Below, piece after piece: positions 8,724 through 17,008 of a stretch of DNA of 64,000 bases. How positions within the stretch are numbered: the first letter of the stretch is position 1; each line of letters opens with the position of its first letter. The translations under genes and the position numbers were made by a program. The notes beneath the pieces were generated by a model, which was given only the letters and a program-made list of their open reading frames with translations, was not told the DNA's origin and searched no databases. The DNA comes from PHAA01 sp964457945 (GTDB lineage: Bacteria > Bacillota > Syntrophomonadia > Syntrophomonadales > Syntrophomonadaceae), in contig CAYWFX010000001.1 in assembly GCA_964457945.1 (NCBI GenBank), positions 190,867 to 254,866 of the forward strand. The letters run 5' to 3'.

Positions 8724-8855
8724 TTATTCTAATTTTTTTAACAAACTTACACGCAACTTGATACCAGCTTCATGTTCTTCAAAGGACCTTGACGGATCTT
8801 GGGTATCATAATAAATTTGGAATATATGTATAATTAGCAGTTTATTTATTTTCAT
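8724..8855 (-). CDS. Possible small ORF or gene remnant, 43 aa
   Basis: An ATG-to-TAA frame on the minus strand just upstream of the HxlR gene. Its second half (DTQDPSRSFEEHEAGIKLR, then VSLLKKLE) has the balanced charged composition of a real C-terminus. The first third is hydrophobic. No ribosome site lies before the ATG, so it may be the 3' end of a decayed gene. I do not recognise a family. The rest of 8704-9057 shows no other gene. Confidence 0.3.
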   Translation of the reverse strand: MKINKLLIIHIFQIYYDTQDPSRSFEEHEAGIKLRVSLLKKLE

Positions 8856-9057
8856 TACAGTTTATACAATATCCCCTATGTACACAAATAATACCACCGC
8901 AATCTTTACAACTCCATTTGATAAATTAACAGCAGTTATAAAACCAAATCTATATTGCTTTCCACAATCGTTCTCAACAAATCATCTATCCTGGGAGGGT
9001 TAATGAAACAAGGTATTTCCGCACGCTTTGTCGAAAACCTTGTCGGGAGGGATTATT

Positions 9058-9273
9058 TTGCTATTTGGATCACGAATCATGAAGAAAACCATTAAAGAAC
9101 TACGAAAAAATCAGAGCCTTACCGCAAAAGAACTGGCCTATAAGTTGAAAATAGATCCCTTGGACATATTGAAAATAGACAACCTTTACCTAAAAGATAT
9201 ACCGGAACCACTAAAATCCAAGCTTATACCTATTTTTAAGGGCGACTACATGGACAAAATTCCGTGGCTTTAA
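9058..9273 (+). CDS. Small helix-turn-helix-like protein, 71 aa
   Basis: Short cytoplasmic protein. The stretch IKELRKNQSLTAKELAYKL followed by KIDPLDILKIDN has the spacing of a Cro/C1-type HTH (two helices with a turn at L-T-A-K-E-L-A). The C-terminus ends DKIPWL. GGGAGG stands 7 nt before a TTG at 9058, which is taken as start; the ATG at 9079 is unsupported and the TTG at 9028 would place the ribosome site inside the gene. It stands alone between convergent minus-strand genes. The function is unknown; it may be a small regulator. Confidence 0.55.
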   Translation: MLFGSRIMKKTIKELRKNQSLTAKELAYKLKIDPLDILKIDNLYLKDIPEPLKSKLIPIFKGDYMDKIPWL

Positions 9274-9423
9274 AGTATAAAGCTATATACCAAACGTCTT
9301 TGCAGAAAGACTCCATCTTGTAAAGCTGTCCGGTTGAAACTGTATGTAAATCGTATCATATAAATGAACTACTAAAGTTGAGATAAAAATGATTGAATAT
9401 GCACTAGTTACAACTAATAATAT

Positions 9424-10407
9424 TTATGTGATGCTTAATTGTTTTAATTTGTATTGAAGTGTACGCCGAGAAATACCTAAGTAATCAGCAGTTTTCGTTC
9501 TACTACCTAAATTATCGCGTAGAGTCTCAATGATAAGGGCTCGTTCCTGCAGTCTCTCATGTGGGATATCTTGAACCCTTCTATCAACATAATCAATTTT
9601 TGTAATTCTTTCATTGATATCTTCCAAAGTAATAATCGAGTCAGTTGTCAGTGCAACCGCTCTCTCGATTACATTTTCCAATTCGCGAATGTTTCCCGGC
9701 CAATTATAAGCTTTTAGCACAGTCCACACTTCATGCGAAACTGCATGACAGGATTTCATAAATTTTTTTTCATATTTATTCAAGAAGTGATTTACCAACA
9801 CTTCAATATCTTCCTTATGGTCGCGTAAAGGTGGCACTGTAATACGAATAACATTTAATCGATAAAATAGATCTTCTCTGAATTTTTTCTGTTCAACCAT
9901 ATTTTCTAAATCATTGTTTCCAGCAGCAATAATTTTAGAATTTACTTCGTAGCATTTATTACTTCCTAGTCTTTCTGCTTTGCGTTCTTCGAGAACTGTC
10001 AGGAGTTTAGCCTGTAATTCGAAAGGAAGAGAACATATCTCATCTAATAAAATAGTCCCATATCCTGCCATTTCAAACTTCCCTGGTTTAGTAATTTGGG
10101 CACCAGTAAAAGCTCCTTTTTCATAACCAAACAACTCACTTTCCATTAAACTAGCCGGTATTCCAGCACAATTGATATGAATAAATGGCTGATTTCTATT
10201 TTGACCACTATTGTGCAAATATTTTGCAAACAAGCTCTTACCTGTGCCAGTCTCACCACTTATCAGCACAGTTGTGTCCAAGTCTTTTACCTGGTTCAGT
10301 ATGGACACCACCTTTAACATTTTAACGTTTTTACCTATTACAATACCCAGCTCGTTTACCGAGTTATTACTTTGGCCTAGGAGTTTTTCAGTGCAAGCAT
10401 AACTCAT
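9424..10407 (-). CDS. PspF-like sigma-54-dependent transcriptional activator
   Basis: Enhancer-binding AAA+ activator of RNA polymerase sigma-54, 327 aa, without any N-terminal sensory domain. Walker A (GETGTGKS), the sigma-54-contacting loop GAFTGA, Walker B (TILLDEI), the arginine-finger region (FREDLFYRLNV) and a C-terminal Fis-type HTH (TADYLGISRRTLQYKLKQL) are all visible. With no sensor, activity must be set by its amount or by a partner protein. It follows the MarR gene by about 75 bp, and its upstream region carries the same 14-bp motif as the marR promoter. No -24/-12 promoter was found in the adjacent genes, so its target is unknown. Confidence 0.88.
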   Translation of the reverse strand: MSYACTEKLLGQSNNSVNELGIVIGKNVKMLKVVSILNQVKDLDTTVLISGETGTGKSLFAKYLHNSGQNRNQPFIHINCAGIPASLMESELFGYEKGAFTGAQITKPGKFEMAGYGTILLDEICSLPFELQAKLLTVLEERKAERLGSNKCYEVNSKIIAAGNNDLENMVEQKKFREDLFYRLNVIRITVPPLRDHKEDIEVLVNHFLNKYEKKFMKSCHAVSHEVWTVLKAYNWPGNIRELENVIERAVALTTDSIITLEDINERITKIDYVDRRVQDIPHERLQERALIIETLRDNLGSRTKTADYLGISRRTLQYKLKQLSIT

Positions 10408-10448
10408 TTTAGTGATTAGCCTCCTTCCATTATCGTTTCCATACTAAT

Positions 10449-10462
10449 TAATAGTACGCTAA
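10449..10462 (-). promoter_or_regulatory. MarR-type operator copy in front of the sigma-54 activator gene
   Basis: The minus strand reads TTAGCGTACTATTA, which differs at one of 14 positions from the motif in the marR promoter (TTAGCGTGCTATTA). It lies about 45 bp before the activator start and 20 bp after a TTGACA at 10487-10482. Confidence 0.55.
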
Positions 10463-10483
10463 TGATAAGTGTAAATTTTTTTG

Positions 10484-10900
10484 TCAATCAACGATCTTAT
10501 CAAGTATTTCTAAAAAAAGTGCATACTCCCCGGCAGACAAACGATCTTTAATGCTTTCGTCAATCTGAGCTGCAGTTTCTAAAATTTCTGGACCGATCTC
10601 TCTGGCTTTATCTGTTGAACATATTAAAACTGAACGGCGATCCTCGTTGTCTACTTGACGTCGAACAAGATCTTTTTTTTCCATGCGATCAATAACACCG
10701 CTAAGGGTGGAGCCTTCAATATTTACCAACCCTGCTAATTCCTTAAACTTTATGCATTCTTTGTCGAGAATTGCGCTCAAAACAAACAATTGAGTAGAAG
10801 TAATATCATGCTTTTGAAGGTTTTTATCGTAATATCTATTTACCTTACGAATGGTTTTACCAAGACTAAAACAAATATATTGGGTTAATTCAAAATTCAT
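10484..10900 (-). CDS. MarR-family transcriptional regulator
   Basis: Winged-helix repressor of 138 aa. The MarR core is visible: TSTQLFVLSAILDKECIKFKELAGLV, the recognition helix region EGSTLSGVIDRMEKKDLVRRQVDNEDRRS, and C-terminal dimerisation helices. The ATG at 10900 has GAAGGG 10 nt upstream; a TTG six codons earlier overlaps that site. It has its own promoter (10937-10965). The ligand is unknown. Its likely targets are itself and the sigma-54 activator downstream. Confidence 0.85.
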   Translation of the reverse strand: MNFELTQYICFSLGKTIRKVNRYYDKNLQKHDITSTQLFVLSAILDKECIKFKELAGLVNIEGSTLSGVIDRMEKKDLVRRQVDNEDRRSVLICSTDKAREIGPEILETAAQIDESIKDRLSAGEYALFLEILDKIVD

Positions 10901-10936
10901 AAAACTAATTCCCTTCAAACATTATACCTACATTTA

Positions 10937-10965
10937 ATAATAATAGCACGCTAACAAATTGTCAA
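10937..10965 (-). promoter_or_regulatory. Promoter of the marR-type gene with overlapping operator
   Basis: TTGACA (10965-10960), 17-bp spacer, TATTAT (10942-10937) on the minus strand. The operator motif TTAGCGTGCTATTA sits across the spacer and -10 (10953-10940), where a bound repressor would block polymerase. Confidence 0.65.
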
Positions 10966-11128
10966 CTAAGCGAATAGCATTGTTAAACTATCCCTCTTCT
11001 ATAGTATGTCCACACCTGCGGTTGGGATATCCGGCAGCTGATGAAACACCAAAAAACCGTTTCCAAGCTTTTCAGCCCAAACGGCTTTGTCAACCAACAT
11101 GGATTGTTTTTAGAATAATAATTTTTTT

Positions 11129-11166
11129 GTTAAAGTTCGGTAAATTGCATCTTACCGAACTTTAAC
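11129..11166. repeat. Perfect 15-bp inverted repeat without T-run
   Basis: GTTAAAGTTCGGTAA (11129-11143) and its exact complement (11152-11166) flank an 8-nt loop. On the + strand the T-run precedes the hairpin and on the - strand the stem is followed by A, so it is not a normal intrinsic terminator in either direction. It lies between the marR promoter and the 3' end of the acetate permease gene. The rest of 10966-11210 shows no gene. Confidence 0.75.
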
Positions 11167-11210
11167 ATTTGTATGAGTTCTTAACCTGAGCAAATAACTC
11201 CTGATTCTCT

Positions 11211-11807
11211 CTATTTTATAATTGACGTACCAACCGGGAGTACTGCTTTGCTGAAGGCAGTGTTAACCACAATTGCTGCTGACAAATAGATTGATAGTAT
11301 GCCAGCAATCAGACATAAGTAAGCTGTCGGCAAAGCAAAAGCATGCGTCAATACTTTGAGATCCATAAAACCGATAAAGAACAGACCGACATCAAGTATC
11401 ATTATTATCACGCCCAACACCATAGGAGACCCTTTAAGGAACGCTGGAGTCCATAGAGTAAGAAGCAGGGCCAGTACAAGAAATGCATAACCATCAATGG
11501 TTGCATCCAGAGGCCACTTATTGATGGCAGCAAAATATTTGAAAATAAATGATATTCCACCAACCAACGCAAAGAAAGCCGAGAAAACGAGAAATGTATT
11601 GCCACCTGTTGTTGATCCTTCTTTGAGTTCAATAAGACCAACCGCTAATTGGACTACAAAGCCACCCAGCAACCAAATCCCGAGAAGTGGTAAAGCATTA
11701 TGTCCAACCTTACCTCCAAACAATGCGTAGAAACCAATTAACGCTAGTCCCAGTGCGGCAAAACCTCCGGCTGTGGGATTTGCCCATCCATGTGAATTTC
11801 CTGACAT
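11211..11807 (-). CDS. GPR1/FUN34/YaaH-family acetate permease
   Basis: Membrane transporter of 198 aa with six hydrophobic segments, matching the SatP/YaaH family in length and layout (N-terminal NPTAGGFAALGLALIGF in place of the family NPAPLGL motif; conserved LPTAYLCLIAGILSIY near the end). The family moves acetate or succinate with protons. The start ATG at 11807 has GGAG 9 nt upstream. It follows the CoA-transferase gene, fitting uptake or release of the acetate used in CoA exchange. Confidence 0.8.
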   Translation of the reverse strand: MSGNSHGWANPTAGGFAALGLALIGFYALFGGKVGHNALPLLGIWLLGGFVVQLAVGLIELKEGSTTGGNTFLVFSAFFALVGGISFIFKYFAAINKWPLDATIDGYAFLVLALLLTLWTPAFLKGSPMVLGVIIMILDVGLFFIGFMDLKVLTHAFALPTAYLCLIAGILSIYLSAAIVVNTAFSKAVLPVGTSIIK

Positions 11808-12005
11808 TAACAAACACTCCTTCTTTCTAAATTACAATCTTCTATATAAATAGCCGCTTTTCCGGTCTCTATCACCTCCAAGAAATGCCTTAATCTTCAC
11901 CTGTTGCAGCATAGGGCTGGTGGGCATTAGAGGACGAGACTATAATTCATCACGTTGCTCTACAGCTATCCCAGGCCAAAAGAAGATTCTAAAAACCTTT
12001 TATAT

Positions 12006-13319
12006 TTATAGAAGCCCAACCTTTTTGGCCTCTATTTTTAGTTCATCCCGAAATTGAGGATGAGCGATGGCTATCATGGCTTTAGCCCTTTCGGGTAAAC
12101 TCTTGTATCTTAATTCCGCTATCCCGTATTCAGTTACCACCATATCTACATCGGAGCGAGCAGTGGTAACGACCTGACCAGGGGGTAGTTCAAGAACGAT
12201 TCGATTAATCAGTTGCCCATCTTTGCCTTTTACAGAAGATGAAAGCGAAATGAATGATTGACCGTTCTTAGACATAGCCGCACCACGCACGAAGTCTAAC
12301 TGTCCTCCAGTTGCACTATACTGTTTAAAACCAATCGACTCAGCGCACACCTGTCCAGTTAGATCTACCGTAATCGCGTTGTTTACAGAGATCATATTGT
12401 CATTCTGGGCTATAATGTATGGATCATTGATGTAGCTTATTGGGTACATTCTTATAGCTGGATTATTGTGCATAAACTCAAAAACTTTGCGGGAAGTACC
12501 ACCGAAACTGCAGGTTATCTCGCCTGGGTGAAGGGTTTTTCTGCTTCCATTAATAATGCCTTTTTGGGTTAAAGGCATCATTGAGTCTACGTACATTTCC
12601 GTGTGCACTCCCAAATCTTTTTTGCTGTCCAAAAATGAACAGATTGCATCAGCCAGTCCACCAATTCCAACTTGGATTGTGGAACCATCTGCAATGCGCT
12701 CAACAATATACGTGGCAATTTGGGTTTCCACTTCAGTAATGGGTATACTAGGCATTTCAAATAAATCGTGATCTTTTTCAGTTATGCAGTCAACCGCCGA
12801 TACATGAATGAGGTTCTTTTCTCCCAGGACATAAGGGGCATTTCTATTGACTTGAACAATGATTTTTGAAACTTGCTTAGATACCTGATCATTATTGAAG
12901 GTTCCATACATTCCGTAGCTAAAATACCCATTCTCATCAGGTGGAGCACATTCACACATTAATACGTCAGGTTTTATCTTGTTTTCAAACATTGCCTCAG
13001 TTTGGCTAAACTGGTAAGAGTAGAGCTCAACGTTCTCAGAATTGCGGCCATTTCTATCCCCAAAAAAGTAAAACAAACTTTCATGTTTAAAACAATCTTT
13101 GTATTCAGGCTTGTATAAATAGTCAAAGGGGTATACTGCCAACCCATGAATAAAGGTTAAATTCCCAAGTTCCGGCAGCCTTCTGCTTAGCACGTTTACC
13201 AGATCAACTGGAGCACTACCAGCAAAACTATAAAAAACGCGTTCTCCAGGACTTATAATCTTAACCGCATCCTCCAGAGAAACTACTTTTGACTTATATA
13301 TTTCCTGCCAGTTTGTCAT
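12006..13319 (-). CDS. Acetyl-CoA hydrolase/transferase family CoA-transferase
   Basis: Cytoplasmic class-I CoA-transferase of 437 aa, of the 4-hydroxybutyrate/butyryl-CoA:acetate CoA-transferase type. The active-site Glu is in CAESIG, followed by the family signature QYSATGGQLDF. VGIGGLADAI and the C-terminal AELRYKSLPERAKAMI are also typical. It moves CoA between acetyl-CoA and an acyl acid. It lies 23 nt after the FabK-like gene and before the acetate permease. A second family member is at 43319. The substrate is not fixed by sequence. Confidence 0.85.
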   Translation of the reverse strand: MTNWQEIYKSKVVSLEDAVKIISPGERVFYSFAGSAPVDLVNVLSRRLPELGNLTFIHGLAVYPFDYLYKPEYKDCFKHESLFYFFGDRNGRNSENVELYSYQFSQTEAMFENKIKPDVLMCECAPPDENGYFSYGMYGTFNNDQVSKQVSKIIVQVNRNAPYVLGEKNLIHVSAVDCITEKDHDLFEMPSIPITEVETQIATYIVERIADGSTIQVGIGGLADAICSFLDSKKDLGVHTEMYVDSMMPLTQKGIINGSRKTLHPGEITCSFGGTSRKVFEFMHNNPAIRMYPISYINDPYIIAQNDNMISVNNAITVDLTGQVCAESIGFKQYSATGGQLDFVRGAAMSKNGQSFISLSSSVKGKDGQLINRIVLELPPGQVVTTARSDVDMVVTEYGIAELRYKSLPERAKAMIAIAHPQFRDELKIEAKKVGLL

Positions 13320-13342
13320 TATTAAACATCTCCTTCATATTT

Positions 13343-14314
13343 CTAAAACCTCTTGAGGTTGTTTCTTAATATTTGCTCCGCCTCTTTTACCATACCATCC
13401 AGCAACTCCTGACAGGTAACGATGTCCTTAATTAGCCCGACGGATTGCCCGATCATAAATGCCAGATCATTTACGTCGCCGGTCTGCTCGTAGGCCGTTT
13501 TCATTCTCTGTCCACCAATTAACGGTCCCAGTTCGTTAATACTGCCTCCTTGCTTTTCAATTTCCAGTATCCGAGTACTCAATTCATTCTTCAGGGTTCT
13601 TCCTTGCAAATTTAAGCTCTTGCAAATTATTGTAGTATCTTGCTCCTGCCGCTTGATTAATTCATCCCAAAAATTCTTGTGAATATCGCATTCCTTGGTA
13701 GCAATAAATCTGGTTGCCATATGCACTCCTTCTGCTCCCAAAGCTAGAGCTGCTGCCAGTCCCCGACCGTCAGCTATACCACCGGTAGTAATAACCGGAA
13801 TCTTTATCGATTCAGCGATCCGCGGGGTAAGAACCATGGTGGTTACGTCATCGTTGAGAGGATGCCCACCCTCCTCAATGCCAGCGGCGATGACAGCGTC
13901 ATATCCATATTTTTCAATGTTCAGCGCATGCCGTACCGCTCCCACCTTGTGCATGATCTTAACACCAGCCTGGTGCACCATGTTGATATACTTGGTGGCA
14001 GGGGCCCCTGATACTTCAATGGCTGTAACTTTCTCTTCACAACAAACTTGAAAGAAATCATCGTAGGTTTTAGGGCCAAATCTAAACGAAGGCATCAAGG
14101 TAATGTTAATGCCAATGGGCTTGTCAGTCAGTTCTCTGGCTTTTTTGATAGCAGTTCGAAATTCTTCGCCAGTATCATAATTGCCTGCGGTAATATTCCC
14201 TAAACCTCCCGCATTGGATATAGCTGCACATAGTTCAGGATTAGAAAGCCACAACATACCGCCGCAGATAATCGGGTACTTGATGCCAAATAATTCCGTA
14301 ATTTTTGTTTTCAA
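13343..14314 (-). CDS. Nitronate monooxygenase / FabK-like flavin enzyme
   Basis: FMN-dependent TIM-barrel enzyme of 323 aa. Signatures are the N-terminal ELFGIKYPIICGGMLWLS, ISNAGGLGNI, GIEEGGHP, VITTGGIADGRGLAAALALGA and MATRFIATKECD. The family includes nitronate monooxygenases and enoyl-ACP reductase II (FabK). With a CoA-transferase next to it, an enoyl-thioester reductase or a detoxifying role are both possible. The start is TTG, 7 nt after GGGGG; no ATG competes. It is the first gene of a three-gene minus-strand unit. Confidence 0.78.
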   Translation of the reverse strand: MKTKITELFGIKYPIICGGMLWLSNPELCAAISNAGGLGNITAGNYDTGEEFRTAIKKARELTDKPIGINITLMPSFRFGPKTYDDFFQVCCEEKVTAIEVSGAPATKYINMVHQAGVKIMHKVGAVRHALNIEKYGYDAVIAAGIEEGGHPLNDDVTTMVLTPRIAESIKIPVITTGGIADGRGLAAALALGAEGVHMATRFIATKECDIHKNFWDELIKRQEQDTTIICKSLNLQGRTLKNELSTRILEIEKQGGSINELGPLIGGQRMKTAYEQTGDVNDLAFMIGQSVGLIKDIVTCQELLDGMVKEAEQILRNNLKRF

Positions 14315-14416
14315 ACAATAACCCCCTAAAAATATTTATTCTTTGTTTTGAATGGTATTATGTCGTTCCTCAAACATTGCTTTAACAATTATTTGTATCA
14401 CATAAGGCAGAATCAA

Positions 14417-14429
14417 TGACCTTCGTTCA
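14417..14429. promoter_or_regulatory. Second candidate TetR operator
   Basis: TGACCTTCGTTCA resembles the palindrome in the tetR promoter (shared ACnTTCGTTCA). It lies about 100 bp upstream of the FabK-like gene. The rest of 14315-14693 contains the terminator at 14632 and no gene. Confidence 0.4.
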
Positions 14430-14631
14430 TATTTATTTCCTCATATATTTACACCGACTAAGAAGATTTATTATATGGGCAATTCAGACGGCCATCCTTT
14501 TTCCTGAACATAAACCCCTCCTTTTTTATTTGTTATCTATTCTATTCGCAAAACACATACCAACAGGAAAAACACCGTAAATTAGGACTTTTCTTTTTAA
14601 GAGAACATGTTTTATTGCACAAAATGCGAAA

Positions 14632-14658
14632 GCCAGTTGCACAAAAAATGCAACTGGC
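14632..14658 (-). terminator. Hairpin after the Fe-S flavoprotein gene
   Basis: GCCAGTTGCA and TGCAACTGGC form a perfect 10-bp stem with a 7-nt loop, 36 bp after the stop. On the minus strand it is followed by TTTCGCATTTTG, a weak T-run. Confidence 0.55.
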
Positions 14659-14693
14659 AAATACGCTTTATGTTATATAACTTTATTTTACAA

Positions 14694-15524
14694 TCAGGGT
14701 TTAATCCACCAATCTTTATCTCGATATAATTCTTGTACTTCCTTTAATTGATCCTTTTCATCATGGAATTTGTTTTTCATATTCCTTACCCACCCGTCAA
14801 AATGTTGGACAATATTGTTTGCCGAGAACCTATAGTTATCTGCTTGGGAAAAACAGGGAATGTTATCAGCCTGTATAATACCCTCAGCCATACAAATAGG
14901 GCATTCAATTTTATTGTCAGCATGCAAACGGAACAGATCTGATCCACAACAAGGGCACTCTCTTATTCCCGGTACATATGCTTCACTATCAAATAGCTTT
15001 TTCCCCAGGTGACCGGCATACTCCAGATTAGCCGAATCCATAAGAGATTCCCCCGGAAGGGTAGCTTCGACCTGCCAATAGTCAATTATCTTCATTTGCA
15101 GAAGCCTGGGCATGATTAGTGCGGCCGCCCTGGTGTATCCCTCCCATCCTTTGACACCATAAGGCACCACCAATATGCATGGTTTACCAGCCGTATATGC
15201 AGCAAACTTAAAGGCACTTACCATTCGATCACTCAACATCTTATAATACCCATGCGGTCCTAATAGATAGATTGGCACTCCAATAATCAAAGCATCCGCC
15301 TGATTAATTTTGTTTAAGATAAAATTAAAATCATCTTTTATCGGACAATCTTTGTCTGGCTGCAAGCATTGATAACAAGCCTTGCAAGGTTCGATTTTCA
15401 TGTCAGTGAGACGAATTAATTCCGGCTGGCAGTCTTGTGGAATGTTACTTATAATCTCTTTTACTAAAATCTCGCTATTGCCTAGTTTTCTATGAGACAT
15501 TACTAATCCAAGCACCTTTTTCAT
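14694..15524 (-). CDS. Iron-sulfur flavoprotein (NADPH-dependent FMN reductase fold) with C-terminal zinc-ribbon
   Basis: Cytoplasmic flavodoxin-like electron carrier of 276 aa. The compact cysteine motif CKACYQCLQPDKDC (CX2CX2CX6C, about residues 48-61) is the [4Fe-4S] ligand set of Isf-type flavoproteins. The flavin-binding LIIGVPIYLLGPHGYYKML follows. A second cysteine pair set, CPCCGSDLFR and CPICMAEG (about 195-220), looks like a rubredoxin or zinc-ribbon knuckle and is an extension over the basic family. It lies 20 nt after the thioesterase gene. Its redox partner is unknown. Confidence 0.75.
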   Translation of the reverse strand: MKKVLGLVMSHRKLGNSEILVKEIISNIPQDCQPELIRLTDMKIEPCKACYQCLQPDKDCPIKDDFNFILNKINQADALIIGVPIYLLGPHGYYKMLSDRMVSAFKFAAYTAGKPCILVVPYGVKGWEGYTRAAALIMPRLLQMKIIDYWQVEATLPGESLMDSANLEYAGHLGKKLFDSEAYVPGIRECPCCGSDLFRLHADNKIECPICMAEGIIQADNIPCFSQADNYRFSANNIVQHFDGWVRNMKNKFHDEKDQLKEVQELYRDKDWWIKP

Positions 15525-15544
15525 AATATCTTATATATCTCCCC

Positions 15545-16030
15545 CTAGTTGATAAACTTGGGCGGTATAGATTTATATTCCATAGCCGATACTGCCTGGG
15601 ATATGGTTTGAAGCCCTGGAGTCACCATCTGTTTGGATGTACCATGAGCTAGATACCTGCCTTGATTATCAATAATTACAGCTTCGGCAATACAAATATT
15701 CTTGCCCGCTTTTATCCGTTTTCCTTCAACAACAAGATGTCTATCTTTTATAGGAGCTAAAAAATCAACTTTAATATCAAGAGATACTAATCCGGCATTT
15801 TCTTCAACATCACAATAGACCGCCCAGTAAGCGGCTGTATCTATTAGCGAGGAGTAAACACCTCCATGTATTCCTCCAAATGGATTAAGATGTTTATTTT
15901 CCAGATTAACATCAACCTTTGAATAGCCTATTCCCAGCTCACGAACCTCCATCGACAGCAACCTGAAGTAAGGCCCCTGGTTAATAAGGTCTATAACTGC
16001 ATTAATGTGCTCAGGGTTTAGATTAAGCAA
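15545..16030 (-). CDS. PaaI-family hotdog-fold thioesterase
   Basis: Acyl-CoA thioesterase of 161 aa with the hotdog signature (N-P-F-G-G-I-H-G-G-V-Y-S-S-L-I-D-T-A near residues 50-70). The HGG motif and the following Asp are the expected catalytic elements. The start is TTG, 8 nt after AGGAGG. It is 16 nt downstream of the TetR gene and upstream of the Fe-S flavoprotein gene, all one strand, so probably one transcript. It would hydrolyse or recycle an acyl-CoA. Confidence 0.82.
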   Translation of the reverse strand: MLNLNPEHINAVIDLINQGPYFRLLSMEVRELGIGYSKVDVNLENKHLNPFGGIHGGVYSSLIDTAAYWAVYCDVEENAGLVSLDIKVDFLAPIKDRHLVVEGKRIKAGKNICIAEAVIIDNQGRYLAHGTSKQMVTPGLQTISQAVSAMEYKSIPPKFIN

Positions 16031-16046
16031 TAAAATAACCTCCTTC

Positions 16047-16673
16047 CTAGCTCAAACCTGAGATAGAGGATCTATTGTTTTTCAATAGACCTTTTGCTAA
16101 TGTTTCATGGAAAGATACGACCATCTCTATCATTTCTTCCTTGGTTATGGCATTTAGAACTATCCATTTGTATAACAAGAATTTCTCTGTGGCTAGAATG
16201 GCGTGGGCAATAGGAGGAACTGGAACACTATTAAAAGCACCTCTTTTTATACCGTATTCAATATTCCTGGAATAAAACTCAATTAATTTATCCTCAAATT
16301 GCTTCAAGCATTGATCAATAGTGTCACTGGCTCCAGCTACTCGACTATATATTTCCGACAGTTTTTCGTTTCGAGCAAATACTTCCATCGTTACTCGCTT
16401 GGTCTCAACAAATCTTTCATACATATTTTTTTCTACGGTGTAATACTCACCAATACTCGTAATAATTTGGTCTGCGAACCCTTCTAGCAGCGCTTTTAAA
16501 ACATCTTCCTTGTCAATAAAATAATTATAAAAGGTACCTGTTCCCACACCTGACTTAACAATAATGTCTCGAATAGCAGTGTTAAAATAGCCCTTCTCAA
16601 TAAATAGATCTATTGCGCATTCCAAGAGTTTTTGGCGTCTTTCCTTGTTCTGCTTTAGTTCTGATATAGGCAT
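16047..16673 (-). CDS. TetR-family transcriptional regulator
   Basis: Repressor of 208 aa. The N-terminal HTH reads ECAIDLFIEKGYFNTAIRDI then VKSGVGTGTFYNYFIDKEDVL, a textbook TetR signature. The ligand-binding half is all-helical. The ATG at 16673 is 8 nt from GGAGG; earlier ATG and GTG codons are too close to it. A strong promoter (16713-16742) is followed by a palindrome, so it should repress itself and the thioesterase/flavoprotein genes. A similar site precedes the FabK-like gene. An acyl-CoA ligand is a guess from the neighbours. Confidence 0.85.
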   Translation of the reverse strand: MPISELKQNKERRQKLLECAIDLFIEKGYFNTAIRDIIVKSGVGTGTFYNYFIDKEDVLKALLEGFADQIITSIGEYYTVEKNMYERFVETKRVTMEVFARNEKLSEIYSRVAGASDTIDQCLKQFEDKLIEFYSRNIEYGIKRGAFNSVPVPPIAHAILATEKFLLYKWIVLNAITKEEMIEMVVSFHETLAKGLLKNNRSSISGLS

Positions 16674-16688
16674 ACCCATCACCTCCGA

Positions 16689-16704
16689 GTGTACGTTCGT
16701 TCAC
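16689..16704. promoter_or_regulatory. Palindromic TetR operator
   Basis: GTGTACGTTCGTTCAC is symmetric at 12 of 16 positions and lies between the -10 box and the tetR start, a normal place for TetR self-repression. Confidence 0.6.
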
Positions 16705-16712
16705 TTTATTAG

Positions 16713-16742
16713 ATTATACTACGAAATATATTTAGCAGTCAA
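16713..16742 (-). promoter_or_regulatory. Promoter of the tetR-thioesterase-flavoprotein operon
   Basis: TTGACT (16742-16737), 18-bp spacer, TATAAT (16718-16713) on the minus strand, immediately upstream of the operator. Confidence 0.75.
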
Positions 16743-16932
16743 ACACATTGAATATCAAACCAACAGATTTTATCCTGCTTATGATTAGCTATATATCAGG
16801 GTGTCCTTTGATTATTTAGCTCAAACAATCTGCAAGTATTTCAGCAATATCTTCCAGTCTGGCAATACAATATTGTTGTTAATGTCTTGGGTATTTAAAC
16901 GCAGGCATATAGCCGTTGCGAAAGATGTCATT

Positions 16933-16956
16933 ATAAGCAATTAATCAATTGCTTAT
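16933..16956. repeat. Perfect 10-bp hairpin after the first FIST kinase gene
   Basis: ATAAGCAATT and its complement with a 4-nt loop, 53 bp after the kinase stop. The T-run is poor (TTATAATG on the minus strand), so termination is uncertain. Confidence 0.4.
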
Positions 16957-17008
16957 GTCGTAAACATTAGCACACAATAAATTTATGCTGAAATTTGCAA
17001 TGCTATGG

